Assembly (NCBI GenBank): GCA_963170185.1
Contig: CAUJGS010000003.1
Location: 1-64,000 of the forward strand
From: Bdellovibrionota bacterium
Lineage (GTDB): Bacteria; Bdellovibrionota; Bdellovibrionia; Bdellovibrionales; JAMPXM01
Direction of reading: 5' to 3'
DNA length: 64,000 bases
In this document: positions 1-8,536 of the stretch, piece after piece
Layout of the letters: each line of letters begins with the position of its first letter
Numbering within the stretch: the first letter of the stretch is position 1
Notes under the pieces: generated by a model
The model's input: only the letters and a program-made list of their open reading frames with translations
Told to the model about the DNA's origin: nothing
Database searches by the model: none
Program-made: the position numbers and the translations under genes

Positions 1-4
1 GACC

Positions 5-105
5 TGTTAAGGGAGTAGTCGTTCGGTTCCCACGCGGGATCGAAGTATGCGTCGACATACTGGGCACAAGCGGCCCCGGTGCATACAAAAACTCTCGAAG
101 CTTCC
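5..105 (+). promoter_or_regulatory. yybP-ykoY manganese riboswitch (Mn2+ aptamer)
   Basis: The sequence carries the hallmark segments of the yybP-ykoY aptamer in order: GGGAGTAG in the first loop (about 11-18), a hairpin whose arms AGTATG and CATACT close the loop CGTCGA (about 45-60, giving the conserved CGTC-ACATACTGG string), and a closing GGCCCCGGTGCATAC segment (about 73-87). The class senses Mn2+ and usually switches on manganese exporters. The next gene is a GDT1/UPF0016 transporter, one of the known targets of this riboswitch. About 175 nt separate the aptamer from the start codon, room for an expression platform whose fold I did not resolve. The 5' edge lies close to the window start, so part of P1 may be outside. 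Confidence 0.75.
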
Positions 106-280
106 AAGTCTTCACGACACGGACCTTCGCGATTTTTTGACGAGACTGACAAAGGTGTTTTAACAAACGCCATGCAGTCTTTCGTCAAAAATCAGATGAG
201 TGAACGGGGCTTCCGAAATTCACAAAAGCTGAATAGGCGAAATGTTCTTCATGGCTACTAACTGACCTCATGGAGGCCAC

Positions 281-880
281 ATGGAAGCGTTCTCGTCGTT
301 CGCCGCGGATTCCAATATGTCCGCGCTCTTGAACTCATTTTTTCTCGTCTTCGCCGGCGAGATGGGGGACAAAACCCAGCTCTTGGCGTTGCTGCTGGCG
401 GCCCGCTATCGGCAACCTTGGGTGATTCTGGCCGGGGTGTTTGTTGCCACGGTGCTTAATCATGCACTGGCATCGTGGGCCGGCGGCTTTTTAGCATCCT
501 ACTTCAGCCCGGTTGTGCTGAAGTGGTCGCTGGCGATTCTCTTCTTCGGTTTTGCACTCTGGATTCTGATTCCAGATAAGGAAGAAGAGTTTAAGGAGTC
601 GGGTCGTTTTGGCGCCTTCTTCACCACCGTCGTGGCTTTCTTTTTTGCCGAAATGGGTGACAAGACACAGCTAGCGACAGTGGCGCTGGGGGCACGATTT
701 AGCCAGATCTGGATTGTTACGATCGGGACGACCATGGGTATGATGGCTTCGAATGCCCTTGCTATTTTTCTAGGTGAAAAACTCTTGAAACGGATCCCGA
801 TGAAATGGGTGAGAGTATTTGCCTGCGGATTGTTTTTTCTGTTTGGATTGGGAATTCTCTTAGTTGGAGGTGAGAAATGA
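281..880 (+). CDS. GDT1/TMEM165 (UPF0016) family cation exporter, probably Mn2+
   Basis: A 199-residue polytopic membrane protein built from two homologous halves, each with the family signature EMGDKTQ (residues about 26-32 and 123-129, the second in AEMGDKTQLATVALG). In this family the acidic E-x-G-D motifs of the two halves form the ion pathway; bacterial members export Mn2+. Family length is about 190-200, so the protein is complete. The ATG follows GGAGG at a good distance. The upstream manganese riboswitch supports Mn2+ rather than Ca2+ as the physiological substrate. The stop overlaps the next start (ATGA), so at least three genes are likely co-transcribed. Confidence 0.88.
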   Translation: MEAFSSFAADSNMSALLNSFFLVFAGEMGDKTQLLALLLAARYRQPWVILAGVFVATVLNHALASWAGGFLASYFSPVVLKWSLAILFFGFALWILIPDKEEEFKESGRFGAFFTTVVAFFFAEMGDKTQLATVALGARFSQIWIVTIGTTMGMMASNALAIFLGEKLLKRIPMKWVRVFACGLFFLFGLGILLVGGEK

Positions 881-1179
881 GACTTTCTAAAAATATGTCT
901 GTCGTGAAAAACCTTGGTCTTGGTTTGTGTATTTTGGCTTCGCTCTTGGGAGTCGAGTCCGCATTTGCCGGACCTGAGTGCACAAAAGACAAGGCCGGTT
1001 GGCAGGATCAAAAGGAGTTTCAGAAGAAGCTCGTGGCCGACGGTTATAAGATCAAGGTCTTCAAGGTGACATCTGGCAACTGCTACGAAATCTACGGCTG
1101 GAACAAGGAAGGAAAGAAGGTCGAAATCTACTTTCATCCCGTGACCGGCAAGATCGAAAAAGAAAAGATCGAGAAGTGA
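877..1179 (+). CDS. Small exported PepSY-like protein
   Basis: A 100-residue protein with an N-terminal signal peptide (positively charged start, hydrophobic core, cleavage near AFA-GPEC) and a mature part that reads as one PepSY-type repeat: an amphipathic segment with VADGYKIKVFKVTSGNCYEI followed by a strand ending in YFHPVTGKIEK. PepSY domains occur in periplasmic proteins beside redox and metal proteins. Two cysteines (in GPECTKD and SGNCYEI) could form a disulfide. It overlaps both neighbours by 4 bp (ATGA), so it is translationally coupled to the transporter and to the cytochrome b561-like gene. The assignment is by pattern only. Confidence 0.7.
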   Translation: MRLSKNMSVVKNLGLGLCILASLLGVESAFAGPECTKDKAGWQDQKEFQKKLVADGYKIKVFKVTSGNCYEIYGWNKEGKKVEIYFHPVTGKIEKEKIEK

Positions 1180-1682
1180 AAACCATTTGGGACAGGCCCA
1201 CGCGGTTGGGCCATTGGTGTTTGGCCATATGCGTGACTCTGAACTTGTTTGTTCTCGAGAGTGGCGAGGTCTTTCATCAATGGACGGGCTACGTGGCGCT
1301 TGTCACTGTGCTGTTTCGCTCGGTTTGGGGCTTCTTCGGCGCCGAAGCTTCGCGTTGGTCGTCTCAGCCGCTGGCGCCAAGTCAGGTGCTTGGTTATATG
1401 AAAGCGGGCTTTCGTGAACCAGGAGGCGCTGAGCAGGCTGCCGGACATAACCCGCTGGCTGCTTGGACCTACGTTTTTTTATGGCTCTTGGTTGTAGCGC
1501 TTGCGGTCTCTGGTTTTATGATGGGGCTCGATGCATTTTGGGGCGAAGAATGGCTCCAGGAGCTTCACGAGGCATTTGCCAACGCAGTAAAAGTATTGGT
1601 TTTGGTTCATTTTATGGGCATCGTCATCGATAGCATTCGTTATCGAAGAAAAACGTGGATGCGCATGATTCGAGGGTCGTAA
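1176..1682 (+). CDS. Cytochrome b561-type membrane protein
   Basis: A 168-residue, four-helix membrane protein of the cytochrome b561 / Ni,Fe-hydrogenase b-type cytochrome superfamily. It opens with the characteristic IWDRPTRLGHW (first haem-ligand His of this fold), has a second His in VFHQWTGY, a helix with GHNPLAAW, and a late helix with LVHFMGIVIDSI. These histidines are the expected haem b ligands. The family carries electrons across or within the inner membrane, often to small soluble partners, and frequently pairs with PepSY or diheme proteins, as here. Stop codon and neighbours are tightly packed; the KefB-like gene starts about 50 nt downstream. Confidence 0.8.
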   Translation: MKTIWDRPTRLGHWCLAICVTLNLFVLESGEVFHQWTGYVALVTVLFRSVWGFFGAEASRWSSQPLAPSQVLGYMKAGFREPGGAEQAAGHNPLAAWTYVFLWLLVVALAVSGFMMGLDAFWGEEWLQELHEAFANAVKVLVLVHFMGIVIDSIRYRRKTWMRMIRGS

Positions 1683-1734
1683 GATACGGGGCTCCTACAT
1701 TGACGGCTTCCGCATTGAAGAGAGTGAGGTCTCT

Positions 1735-3978
1735 ATTCTACATCTGCCACCACTGATATCCGACCTGGGAATGATTCTCCTTATCGCCGGTGTTGTGACG
1801 ATCCTCTTTAAGAAGATCGGTCAGCCAGTCGTTCTTGGGTATTTGATAGCGGGGTTTCTCGTCGGACCCGAGGTGAGCTTTTTTCCGACGGTGGAAGAAA
1901 AGGATGCGATCAAGATCTGGGCAGAGATCGGCGTTATCGTTTTGCTTTTCGGTCTCGGGCTCGAGTTCAGTTTCAAAAAGCTCATGGCTGTGGGGCGTGG
2001 CGCGTCGATCACCGCGCTAACTGAAGTCGTCTTTATGTTGGGGCTCGGGTTTCTAACGGGACAGGCGTTCGGTTGGAACTCCATGGATAGCCTGTTCTTG
2101 GGCGGTATTCTCTCGATCTCTTCGACGACGATTATCATCCGGGCGTTTGATGAACTCGGCTTCCGACAACGGGGGTTTGTCCAACTCGTGTTCGGGGTCC
2201 TCATTGTCGAGGATCTCTTTGCTATCCTGCTCTTGGTTTTGCTTTCGACCATCGCGGTGACACATTCCTTCGAAGGCTCTCAGCTGCTTCTATCTACGGC
2301 CAAGCTTGGATTCTTTCTTTCTATCTGGTTTGTGGCCGGCATTTTTCTCGTTCCTTGGTTTTTGCGAGCTACGCGTAAATTCATGAATGAAGAGACGACG
2401 CTGATCGTCTCGCTAGGTCTTTGCCTCTTGATGGTGACCCTTGCCACGCATGCGGGGTTTTCACCGGCACTTGGAGCCTTTATCATGGGCTCGATCTTGG
2501 CCGAGACTCCGGATGGTGAAAAAATCGAGCACACGTTGAAGCCGGTGCGCGATCTCTTTGCCGCGATCTTCTTTGTCTCGGTCGGAATGTTGATCGAGTT
2601 GACTCCTCTTAAAGGACACTGGGGAGCCATCGCGGCGGTCACCTTCGTGACGATTTTTGGAAAAGCTCTCAGCACGTCCATCGGGGCTTTGATGGGTGGG
2701 CAAAGTATTCGAACTTCCGTGCAAAGCGGTATGAGCTTGGCGCAGATCGGAGAGTTTTCGTTCATCATCGCCACACTTGGTCTAAGTTTGAAAGTCATCT
2801 CGGACTTCCTCTATCCGCTGGCTGTCGCGGTTTCGGCCATCACGACTTTGAGCACGCCGTATTTGATTCGTGCCAGTGACCCGTTTGCGGAATGGCTGAT
2901 TGCGAAGCTTCCGCCTTCGATTCGAAATCGCGCCTCGGGGGATATCAAGAGTCAGAGTCTTACCGAGCAGGGGTCGAGTTTGCAGGGAGAGATTTTGCGG
3001 CTCTTCTTGAATACGATCTTGGTGGTGGCGATCGGCATTTCCGCCAAACTCTGGCTGTTTCCATTTCTCCAGGAACGTTTTGGCGAGGGGTGGATGCCGG
3101 AGGTCGTGAGCATCACGGTTTCACTTTTTGCGGCACTTCCATTTCTATGGGCCATCGTGAATGGCGCGGCTTTAATGAAAGCGCGCGGCTATCGTCTCGA
3201 GGATATTCGAGATCTCACGACACAAGCGCTCTTTATGCTTGGTGCGCGTCTTTTGATGGCGCATTTTCTTCTCGCGTTCTTGATCTCGCAGTTTGTTTCG
3301 GCGCTGTGGTCGTTCGCTCTGGTTGCGACCATCGCCATCGTCGTCGGATATCTGGGAGCGAAAAACTTCTCGAAGATCTATATCTGGCTTGAAAAGCGCT
3401 TTCTTTCGAACCTCAACGAAAAAGACGTGGTCGAGCGCAAGAAAAACAATATTCCTCAGCTGGCGCCCTGGGACGCGCATTTGTCGCGAATTCAGGTGAA
3501 TCCAGATTCCGCCTTTGTCGCAAGGCGCCTTTCGGAAATCGGCGTGCGCGAAAAGTTTGGTGTCACGGTCGCGATGATCGAGCGGGGCAGTCGGCAGATT
3601 CTGGCGCCTCGTCGCGACGAGTTTGTCATGGCATACGACAAGCTGATCGTTATCGGAACCGACGAGCAGCTGACACGATTTGCGGCTGTCGTGGAAGCAC
3701 GCGTCGCTGACGAAGCGGGAGCGGCGTCGATTGTTGGTCCTCAACAGGCGGTTCCTGGCGCGATGAAGTATGAGCTTAAGTCGGTGAGTCTTGGTGATCA
3801 CCACCGGTGGGTGGGGAAATCCATTCGCGAGTCAGGAATTCGCGAAGCAAGCGATGGCCTTGTCGTCGGACTCGAGCGTTCGGGGCAGCGTATGTTGAAT
3901 CCCGATGCGACACTCACGCTCGAAGTCGGCGACCATGTTTGGATCGTGGGCGATCCAGGCAAGATCGCCCAACTGTAA
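1735..3978 (+). CDS. KefB/KefC-type CPA2 monovalent cation:proton antiporter with two TrkA-C domains
   Basis: A CPA2 antiporter: about 12 transmembrane helices (to about residue 375), a second membrane block (about 415-560), then two RCK C-terminal (TrkA_C) domains at about 585-650 and 670-740, the last ending in VGDHVWIVGDPGKIAQL. Family strings include KKIGQPVVLGYLIAGFLVGP and LGLEFSFKKL. The first ATG is at 1771 but lacks a ribosome site. Reading upstream in frame gives LHLPPLISDLG, the usual N-terminus of KefB relatives, preceded by ATT at 1735 with GTGAGG 5 nt before it. I therefore place the start at ATT 1735; the conservative start is 1771. There is no N-terminal NAD-binding RCK_N domain, so it is not a classical glutathione-gated KefC. 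Confidence 0.85.
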   Translation: MLHLPPLISDLGMILLIAGVVTILFKKIGQPVVLGYLIAGFLVGPEVSFFPTVEEKDAIKIWAEIGVIVLLFGLGLEFSFKKLMAVGRGASITALTEVVFMLGLGFLTGQAFGWNSMDSLFLGGILSISSTTIIIRAFDELGFRQRGFVQLVFGVLIVEDLFAILLLVLLSTIAVTHSFEGSQLLLSTAKLGFFLSIWFVAGIFLVPWFLRATRKFMNEETTLIVSLGLCLLMVTLATHAGFSPALGAFIMGSILAETPDGEKIEHTLKPVRDLFAAIFFVSVGMLIELTPLKGHWGAIAAVTFVTIFGKALSTSIGALMGGQSIRTSVQSGMSLAQIGEFSFIIATLGLSLKVISDFLYPLAVAVSAITTLSTPYLIRASDPFAEWLIAKLPPSIRNRASGDIKSQSLTEQGSSLQGEILRLFLNTILVVAIGISAKLWLFPFLQERFGEGWMPEVVSITVSLFAALPFLWAIVNGAALMKARGYRLEDIRDLTTQALFMLGARLLMAHFLLAFLISQFVSALWSFALVATIAIVVGYLGAKNFSKIYIWLEKRFLSNLNEKDVVERKKNNIPQLAPWDAHLSRIQVNPDSAFVARRLSEIGVREKFGVTVAMIERGSRQILAPRRDEFVMAYDKLIVIGTDEQLTRFAAVVEARVADEAGAASIVGPQQAVPGAMKYELKSVSLGDHHRWVGKSIRESGIREASDGLVVGLERSGQRMLNPDATLTLEVGDHVWIVGDPGKIAQL

Positions 3979-4012
3979 TTACCGCTCCCTCGCACAAGCG
4001 CTTCTTTCGCCT

Positions 4013-4294
4013 TTAGAGGCTGAGGCAGCTGGATGTTACGTAGCCGGATTTTACCAGTGATTCGGCGGCGCAGATGTCCTGCGCATCGTTGGTGACTTTC
4101 TGGCAGTCGCTCGTCACATATCCGAGTTTTCGAAGGGAAACGGTGGCGCATGTAGCTTCGCCAATTCCTCCGTCATTCGAGGTACAGGTGCAACTCACGC
4201 CGTCTTTCGTGAGTTGAAAGGAATCGGCCATCGCGATCGATGCAGAAAGTGAACTGATCAGTGAAACCAAGATTGTTGATAAAATACGTGTCAT
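4013..4294 (-). CDS. Small exported cysteine-rich protein, unknown function
   Basis: About 93 residues from the ATG at 4294, which follows a GGGGGG ribosome site; an in-frame upstream ATG at 4351 would add 19 residues without signal character, so I prefer 4294. The N-terminus is a signal peptide (MTRILSTILVSLISSL, cleavage near AMA-DSF). The mature part has six cysteines arranged as CTC, C, C, C, C, with a repeated KxGYVTSxC motif (KLGYVTSDCQ and KSGYVTSSCL). This looks like a small disulfide-bonded periplasmic or secreted protein. It is transcribed divergently from the metal-efflux locus. I do not recognise a family. Confidence 0.6.
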   Translation of the reverse strand: MTRILSTILVSLISSLSASIAMADSFQLTKDGVSCTCTSNDGGIGEATCATVSLRKLGYVTSDCQKVTNDAQDICAAESLVKSGYVTSSCLSL

Positions 4295-4422
4295 TGTGTC
4301 CCCCCCTTTTTTAAGGCACGAGGGAGGCTGAGCAAGCGATATGCCCGGCATTTTGACCCCAAATGAGACTTTGGCCGGAACCTGACTGGACAGACTCGTC
4401 TCAAATATATAGTCTCAAACTC

Positions 4423-4833
4423 ATGAAGCGGGCTTTGTTCTCCGTCTTTATTCTTATGGCTCTTGTTGCGAATGCGTTTATGGCCCAAGCGCATGCAAGC
4501 CCGCCCGTTGCCGATTACCAAGTTGCCGAACAAGCGGGCCATCATGCCGAGCAGCACGTGAACCATTCCAACGACTGTGGGGGATTGCATGCTTCAAGCA
4601 ATCCGTGTTCCGAAAAAAATTGCCATGAAGGCCCTTGTTCGGGCGGACATTGCACGACTCACCATCACCATCGTGGTGGCTGCCATCATTCTGCTTCACC
4701 TTACTTACGTGTTGCAAGTCTTGCCGACCTGACAGACTCGGCTGCACAAATCTATGCTGAGAGAGCCTCTCAGACTCTTAAGCCCGATCCATTTCTAGAG
4801 GGCCCTTTCCAACCTCCTCGACATAACTCCTAA
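4423..4833 (+). CDS. Histidine-rich exported protein of a metal-efflux locus
   Basis: About 136 residues from ATG 4423, where a signal peptide begins (MKRALFSVFILMALVANAFM, cleavage near AHA-SPP); the longer in-frame ATG at 4363 adds a non-signal stretch. The mature part is rich in His and Cys, e.g. the segments HHAEQHVNH and HHHHRGGCHH, with spaced cysteines (NPCSEKNC, GPCSGGHC). Such sequences bind Zn, Ni, Cu or Co loosely and are typical of short proteins encoded upstream of CzcA/CusA pumps. It lies 110 nt before the RND gene in the same direction. A role as periplasmic metal buffer or sensor is an inference. Confidence 0.65.
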   Translation: MKRALFSVFILMALVANAFMAQAHASPPVADYQVAEQAGHHAEQHVNHSNDCGGLHASSNPCSEKNCHEGPCSGGHCTTHHHHRGGCHHSASPYLRVASLADLTDSAAQIYAERASQTLKPDPFLEGPFQPPRHNS

Positions 4834-4943
4834 ACACGGACGCGCGTGCCTTTGCCGCGTGATCCGGTCGTAGCATTTCGAGCGCGTCGCTTAGACGTTT
4901 TTATGCGCGCTTTGGCTTATGGCTCATTTGTTTAGGAGGAAAC

Positions 4944-7900
4944 TTGTTAAACGCTCTCATTCGGTACGCGCTGAATCATCGACTGCTTGTCGTCTCCATG
5001 ACGGCAGCTCTGGTGGTTTACGGTGCGATCACGATTTCAAAACTTTCTATCGATGTTTTTCCAGATATCACAAAACCCACGGTCACGATCATGACAGAAG
5101 CGCATGGCATGGCTCCGGAAGAGGTGGAGACACGAGTCACACTTCCTGTTGAGAGCTATCTCAATGGGTTACCCGGTGTTGAGCGCCTGCGTTCGCAATC
5201 AGGTATCGGACTTTCCGCGATTTACGTGGAGTTTGAATGGGGCACTGATATCTATCGCGCGCGCCAATTGGTGCAAGAGAAGCTGAATCTTTCCAAGGAG
5301 AGACTTCCAAAAGACGTCACTCCGATTATGGGGCCTGTCGGTTCTTTAATGGGGCAGATCCAACAGATTGCGGTGACGACAAACAGTGAGGTCGCGGATG
5401 GCGATGCCCTTGATCCGCTTGAACTGAGAAGTCTTGCGGACTGGGTGATTCGTCCAAGGCTGATGACGATTCCCGGGATCTCCCAAGTCATCGCCATTGG
5501 CGGTGGTCTTAAGCAGTATCAGATTCTTGTCTCGGCAGAAAAATTGAACCGGTATCAGCTGACCATCGAACAGATCGATCACGAGCTGGCCCAGATCAGT
5601 CAGAACACGACAGGTGGGTTTCTAGAGCGCGACAAGGCTGAGTATTTGGTGCGTAACATCGGGGTTGTTCGCGACCTTGAAGACGTCAAAAAGACACTTG
5701 TCGGGCTTCACTTTGGTCGCCCGGTCTTGGTCGAAGATATTGCCGAAGTGAAAATCGGGGCTCGCTTAAAGCGGGGAGACGGCAGCTACAACGGAAAGCC
5801 TTCTGTCGTGATGACGATTCAAAAGCAGCCCGGAGCCGACACGGTTCGAATCACGCAAGACATAGAAAAAGCGCTCGAAGAGCTTCGTCCAGCGCTTCCG
5901 AAATCGGTCGTCGTGAATCCGGATGTCTTCAAGCAGGCGGACTTCATTGAATCTTCGATCAGCGGGATTCTTGGCAAGCTTCAGTTCGGGACGGTCTTGG
6001 TTTTTGTCGTCCTGTTCTTGTTCTTGGCGAATCTTCGTATGTCGGTGATCACGCTGACGGCGATTCCGGTTTCGTTTTTGTTCACGGCCATCGTGTTTAA
6101 ACTCTTTGGTCTTACCGTGAACACGATGACTCTTGGCGGCCTTGCCATCGCGATCGGCGAACTCGTGGACGATTCGATTGTTGATGTGGAGAATATCTAC
6201 CGGCGTCTTCGCGAAAACTCGGCGTCCGAAAAACCTCGCTCGGTTTTAAGCGTTATCTACGATGCTTCCAGTGAGGTTCGAAACTCCATCGTGTTGGCCA
6301 CGGTCATTATCGCGCTCGTATTTTTGCCGCTCTTTAATCTTTCGGGTCTTGAGGGGCGACTATTTGCTCCGTTGGGGGTCGCGTATCTTGCGGCTTTGTT
6401 TGCGTCGCTTCTGGTTTCGCTTACGTTGACGCCGGTTCTTTGTTCGTTCTTTCTCAAGGGAAATCTCAAAGAGCACAAAGATACCAGTCTGGTTACGTGG
6501 CTTAAGGGACTTGATCGTAAAGTTCTTGAGTGGGCACTTCCGCGTTCGACATTGGTCGTTGGTTTAGCGATCGGATTATTTGTCGTAGCTATGGGATTGG
6601 TGCCGTTTATGGGGCGCGACTTCCTGCCGAAGTTCAACGAAGGCACGGCTATGATCTCGCTGGTTGCGACTCCGGGCACGAGTTTGACGGAGTCCAATCG
6701 TATAGGTGCCCAAGCTGAAAACCTCATCTTGCAGTCGCCGGAGGTGAGATCGGTTTCTCGTAAAACCGGTCGGGCGGAAATGGACGAACACGCCATGGGG
6801 GTCAATGTCAGCGAGGTTGACGTCGACTTCCGTGAGGGCGGACGGCCGCGAGAAGTTGTGCTCAACGAAATCCGCACGCGGTTAAAAGACGCGATTCCCG
6901 GAATCGGGGTGAATGTCGGGCAGCCCATTTCGCATTTGATCGATCACATGCTTTCTGGTGTGAGCGCAGCTTTGGCGATCAAGGTTTTTGGTCCCGATCT
7001 CACGACGCTTCGAGAAAAGTCGTTTGAGATTCAGGCGGCGATTCAGGACGTCAAAGGGCTCGTCGATTTGCGCGTCGAAAGCCAAGGCTTGATCCCTCAG
7101 GTCAAAATCCATGTCTTGCGGGAAGAGGCGGCGCGATTTGGCCTAAGTTCTGGTGAAGTCACGAAACTGCTTGAAGCGGCCTTTAATGGCGAAGCGCTGG
7201 CCCAGGTTTTAGAGGAAACACGGCAGTTTGACGTGTTTTTCCAGTTTGACCAAAACTCGCGAGCCTCGATGGAGAAGATGGAGAGCACGGTCCTTAAGGT
7301 CATGCCAGACGGTCGTCGGGTTCTTCTTAAAGACGTCGCCGATATCTACGAGACCACCGGGCCAAACGAAATCAATCGCGAAAACAGCCAACGACGAATC
7401 GTGATAAGCGGCAACGTCAGTGGACGCGACCTCGTGAGTCTTGTGGGAGAGATTCAAAAGCGAGTGGAAGAAAAAGTGCAGCTTTCGGAGGGATACTACG
7501 TCGTTTATGGCGGTCAGTTTGAAAGTCAGCAGACAGCCACTCGCAATGTTCTCCTCTTCGGAGCGCTTGCGATATTCGGCATTGCTCTCGTGCTCTACGG
7601 ACACTTCCGGTCGAAGGCGATCACGGCTCAGATCATGGCGACGATTCCGCTCGCATTCATTGGTGGAATCGGCCTGCTCTTTGCGACAGATCGCACGATC
7701 ACGGTCGCAAGTCTCGTGGGTTTCATCACACTGTGTGGGGTCGCTTCGCGAAATGGAATCATGATGATCTCGCACTATCTTCATCTGATGAAGTACGAAG
7801 GCGAGACCTTTAGCCGTGAAATGATCGTGCGCGGCTCGCAGGAACGGTTGGTCCCGGTCATGATGACAGCTCTTGTCGCGTCACTGGCGTTGATGCCGCT

Positions 7901-8078
7901 GGTGTTTGCCAAAGGTCAACCGGGCAGCGAGGTTTTGCATCCGGTTGCAGTCGTGATTGTCGGAGGGCTTATGACTTCGACGTTGCTAGATGTGATCGTG
8001 ACGCCGGTTCTCTTCTATCGTTTTGGAAGACGATCGGCCGAGCATTACGTCAAAGATGAAGGTGTAGAACAGGTTTAA
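4944..8078 (+). CDS. Heavy-metal RND efflux pump, CusA/CzcA family
   Basis: A 1044-residue inner-membrane RND transporter of the heavy-metal efflux type: TM1 at about 13-30, a large periplasmic loop beginning SIDVFPDITKPTVTI, helices TM2-6 (about 340-530), second periplasmic loop, and TM8-12 (about 870-1025). The TM4 relay motif is GELVDDSIVDVEN, keeping the acidic residues of VD and VEN but lacking the DFG aspartate of CzcA, closer to the CusA-like pattern. Translation starts at TTG 4944, preceded by AGGAGG at 4934-4939. Length is normal for the family. Substrate is uncertain (Cu/Ag, Zn, Co or Ni). The expected membrane-fusion adaptor gene is not next to it. Confidence 0.9.
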   Translation: MLNALIRYALNHRLLVVSMTAALVVYGAITISKLSIDVFPDITKPTVTIMTEAHGMAPEEVETRVTLPVESYLNGLPGVERLRSQSGIGLSAIYVEFEWGTDIYRARQLVQEKLNLSKERLPKDVTPIMGPVGSLMGQIQQIAVTTNSEVADGDALDPLELRSLADWVIRPRLMTIPGISQVIAIGGGLKQYQILVSAEKLNRYQLTIEQIDHELAQISQNTTGGFLERDKAEYLVRNIGVVRDLEDVKKTLVGLHFGRPVLVEDIAEVKIGARLKRGDGSYNGKPSVVMTIQKQPGADTVRITQDIEKALEELRPALPKSVVVNPDVFKQADFIESSISGILGKLQFGTVLVFVVLFLFLANLRMSVITLTAIPVSFLFTAIVFKLFGLTVNTMTLGGLAIAIGELVDDSIVDVENIYRRLRENSASEKPRSVLSVIYDASSEVRNSIVLATVIIALVFLPLFNLSGLEGRLFAPLGVAYLAALFASLLVSLTLTPVLCSFFLKGNLKEHKDTSLVTWLKGLDRKVLEWALPRSTLVVGLAIGLFVVAMGLVPFMGRDFLPKFNEGTAMISLVATPGTSLTESNRIGAQAENLILQSPEVRSVSRKTGRAEMDEHAMGVNVSEVDVDFREGGRPREVVLNEIRTRLKDAIPGIGVNVGQPISHLIDHMLSGVSAALAIKVFGPDLTTLREKSFEIQAAIQDVKGLVDLRVESQGLIPQVKIHVLREEAARFGLSSGEVTKLLEAAFNGEALAQVLEETRQFDVFFQFDQNSRASMEKMESTVLKVMPDGRRVLLKDVADIYETTGPNEINRENSQRRIVISGNVSGRDLVSLVGEIQKRVEEKVQLSEGYYVVYGGQFESQQTATRNVLLFGALAIFGIALVLYGHFRSKAITAQIMATIPLAFIGGIGLLFATDRTITVASLVGFITLCGVASRNGIMMISHYLHLMKYEGETFSREMIVRGSQERLVPVMMTALVASLALMPLVFAKGQPGSEVLHPVAVVIVGGLMTSTLLDVIVTPVLFYRFGRRSAEHYVKDEGVEQV

Positions 8079-8097
8079 TTTATAAAGGAGAATTCTC

Positions 8098-8529
8098 ATG
8101 AAACGTTTCGTTCAAACATTGTCGGTTTTCGTATTGGTTGTATCGTCGATCGTTGGCGGTTTGGTCGCGAATGCTCACGAGGGCAAAGAACACGATGCCC
8201 CAAAAGTCGTCAGCGCCCCAAAGGGCGGAATCATTCAGCCTTTGCACGAAGGTTATGTGGAAGTGGTGGCGAAGGGAAAAGATCTCAAGATCTACGTCTA
8301 TGACAAAGATGTGAAGCCCTATGCCATGGCCGATGTGAAGGTGGAAGCCAAAGCGATTTTGCCACGAACCAAAGGGCCTATTGATCTCCTCGTATCTGCG
8401 AAGTCGGATTCATTTGAATCGAGCTTCGATGCCAAGGGTGCTCATCGCTACACGCTTGTTCTCTCGGTGAAGCAAACGAGTGAACCAAAGCCAATCGATC
8501 TAAAGTTCACAATCGAGCCTAGGAAGTGA
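8098..8529 (+). CDS. Small exported protein of the RND efflux operon, unknown domain
   Basis: A 143-residue protein with a clear signal peptide (cleavage near ANA-HEG), a short His/Glu-rich start (HEGKEHD), then an all-beta-looking domain opening with APKGGIIQPLHEGYVEVVAK and containing KIYVYDKDVKPY. It has AAAGGAGAA just upstream and sits between the RND pump and the outer-membrane factor. It occupies the place where a periplasmic adaptor (CzcB/CusB) would be expected but is far too short and lacks the lipoyl and hairpin regions. It may be a metal-binding auxiliary subunit similar to small domains found at the N-terminus of some adaptors; that is inference. Confidence 0.6.
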   Translation: MKRFVQTLSVFVLVVSSIVGGLVANAHEGKEHDAPKVVSAPKGGIIQPLHEGYVEVVAKGKDLKIYVYDKDVKPYAMADVKVEAKAILPRTKGPIDLLVSAKSDSFESSFDAKGAHRYTLVLSVKQTSEPKPIDLKFTIEPRK

Positions 8530-8536
8530 GGAGCGT

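Noticed and set aside
79-261. 60-codon open frame between the riboswitch and the GDT1 gene
   Set aside because: It starts inside the riboswitch, has no ribosome site and no recognisable features; the region is better explained as aptamer plus expression platform.
499-1137. 212-codon minus-strand open frame
   Set aside because: It is antisense to two well-supported plus-strand genes and its translation is low-complexity and lacks any motif; a shadow frame.
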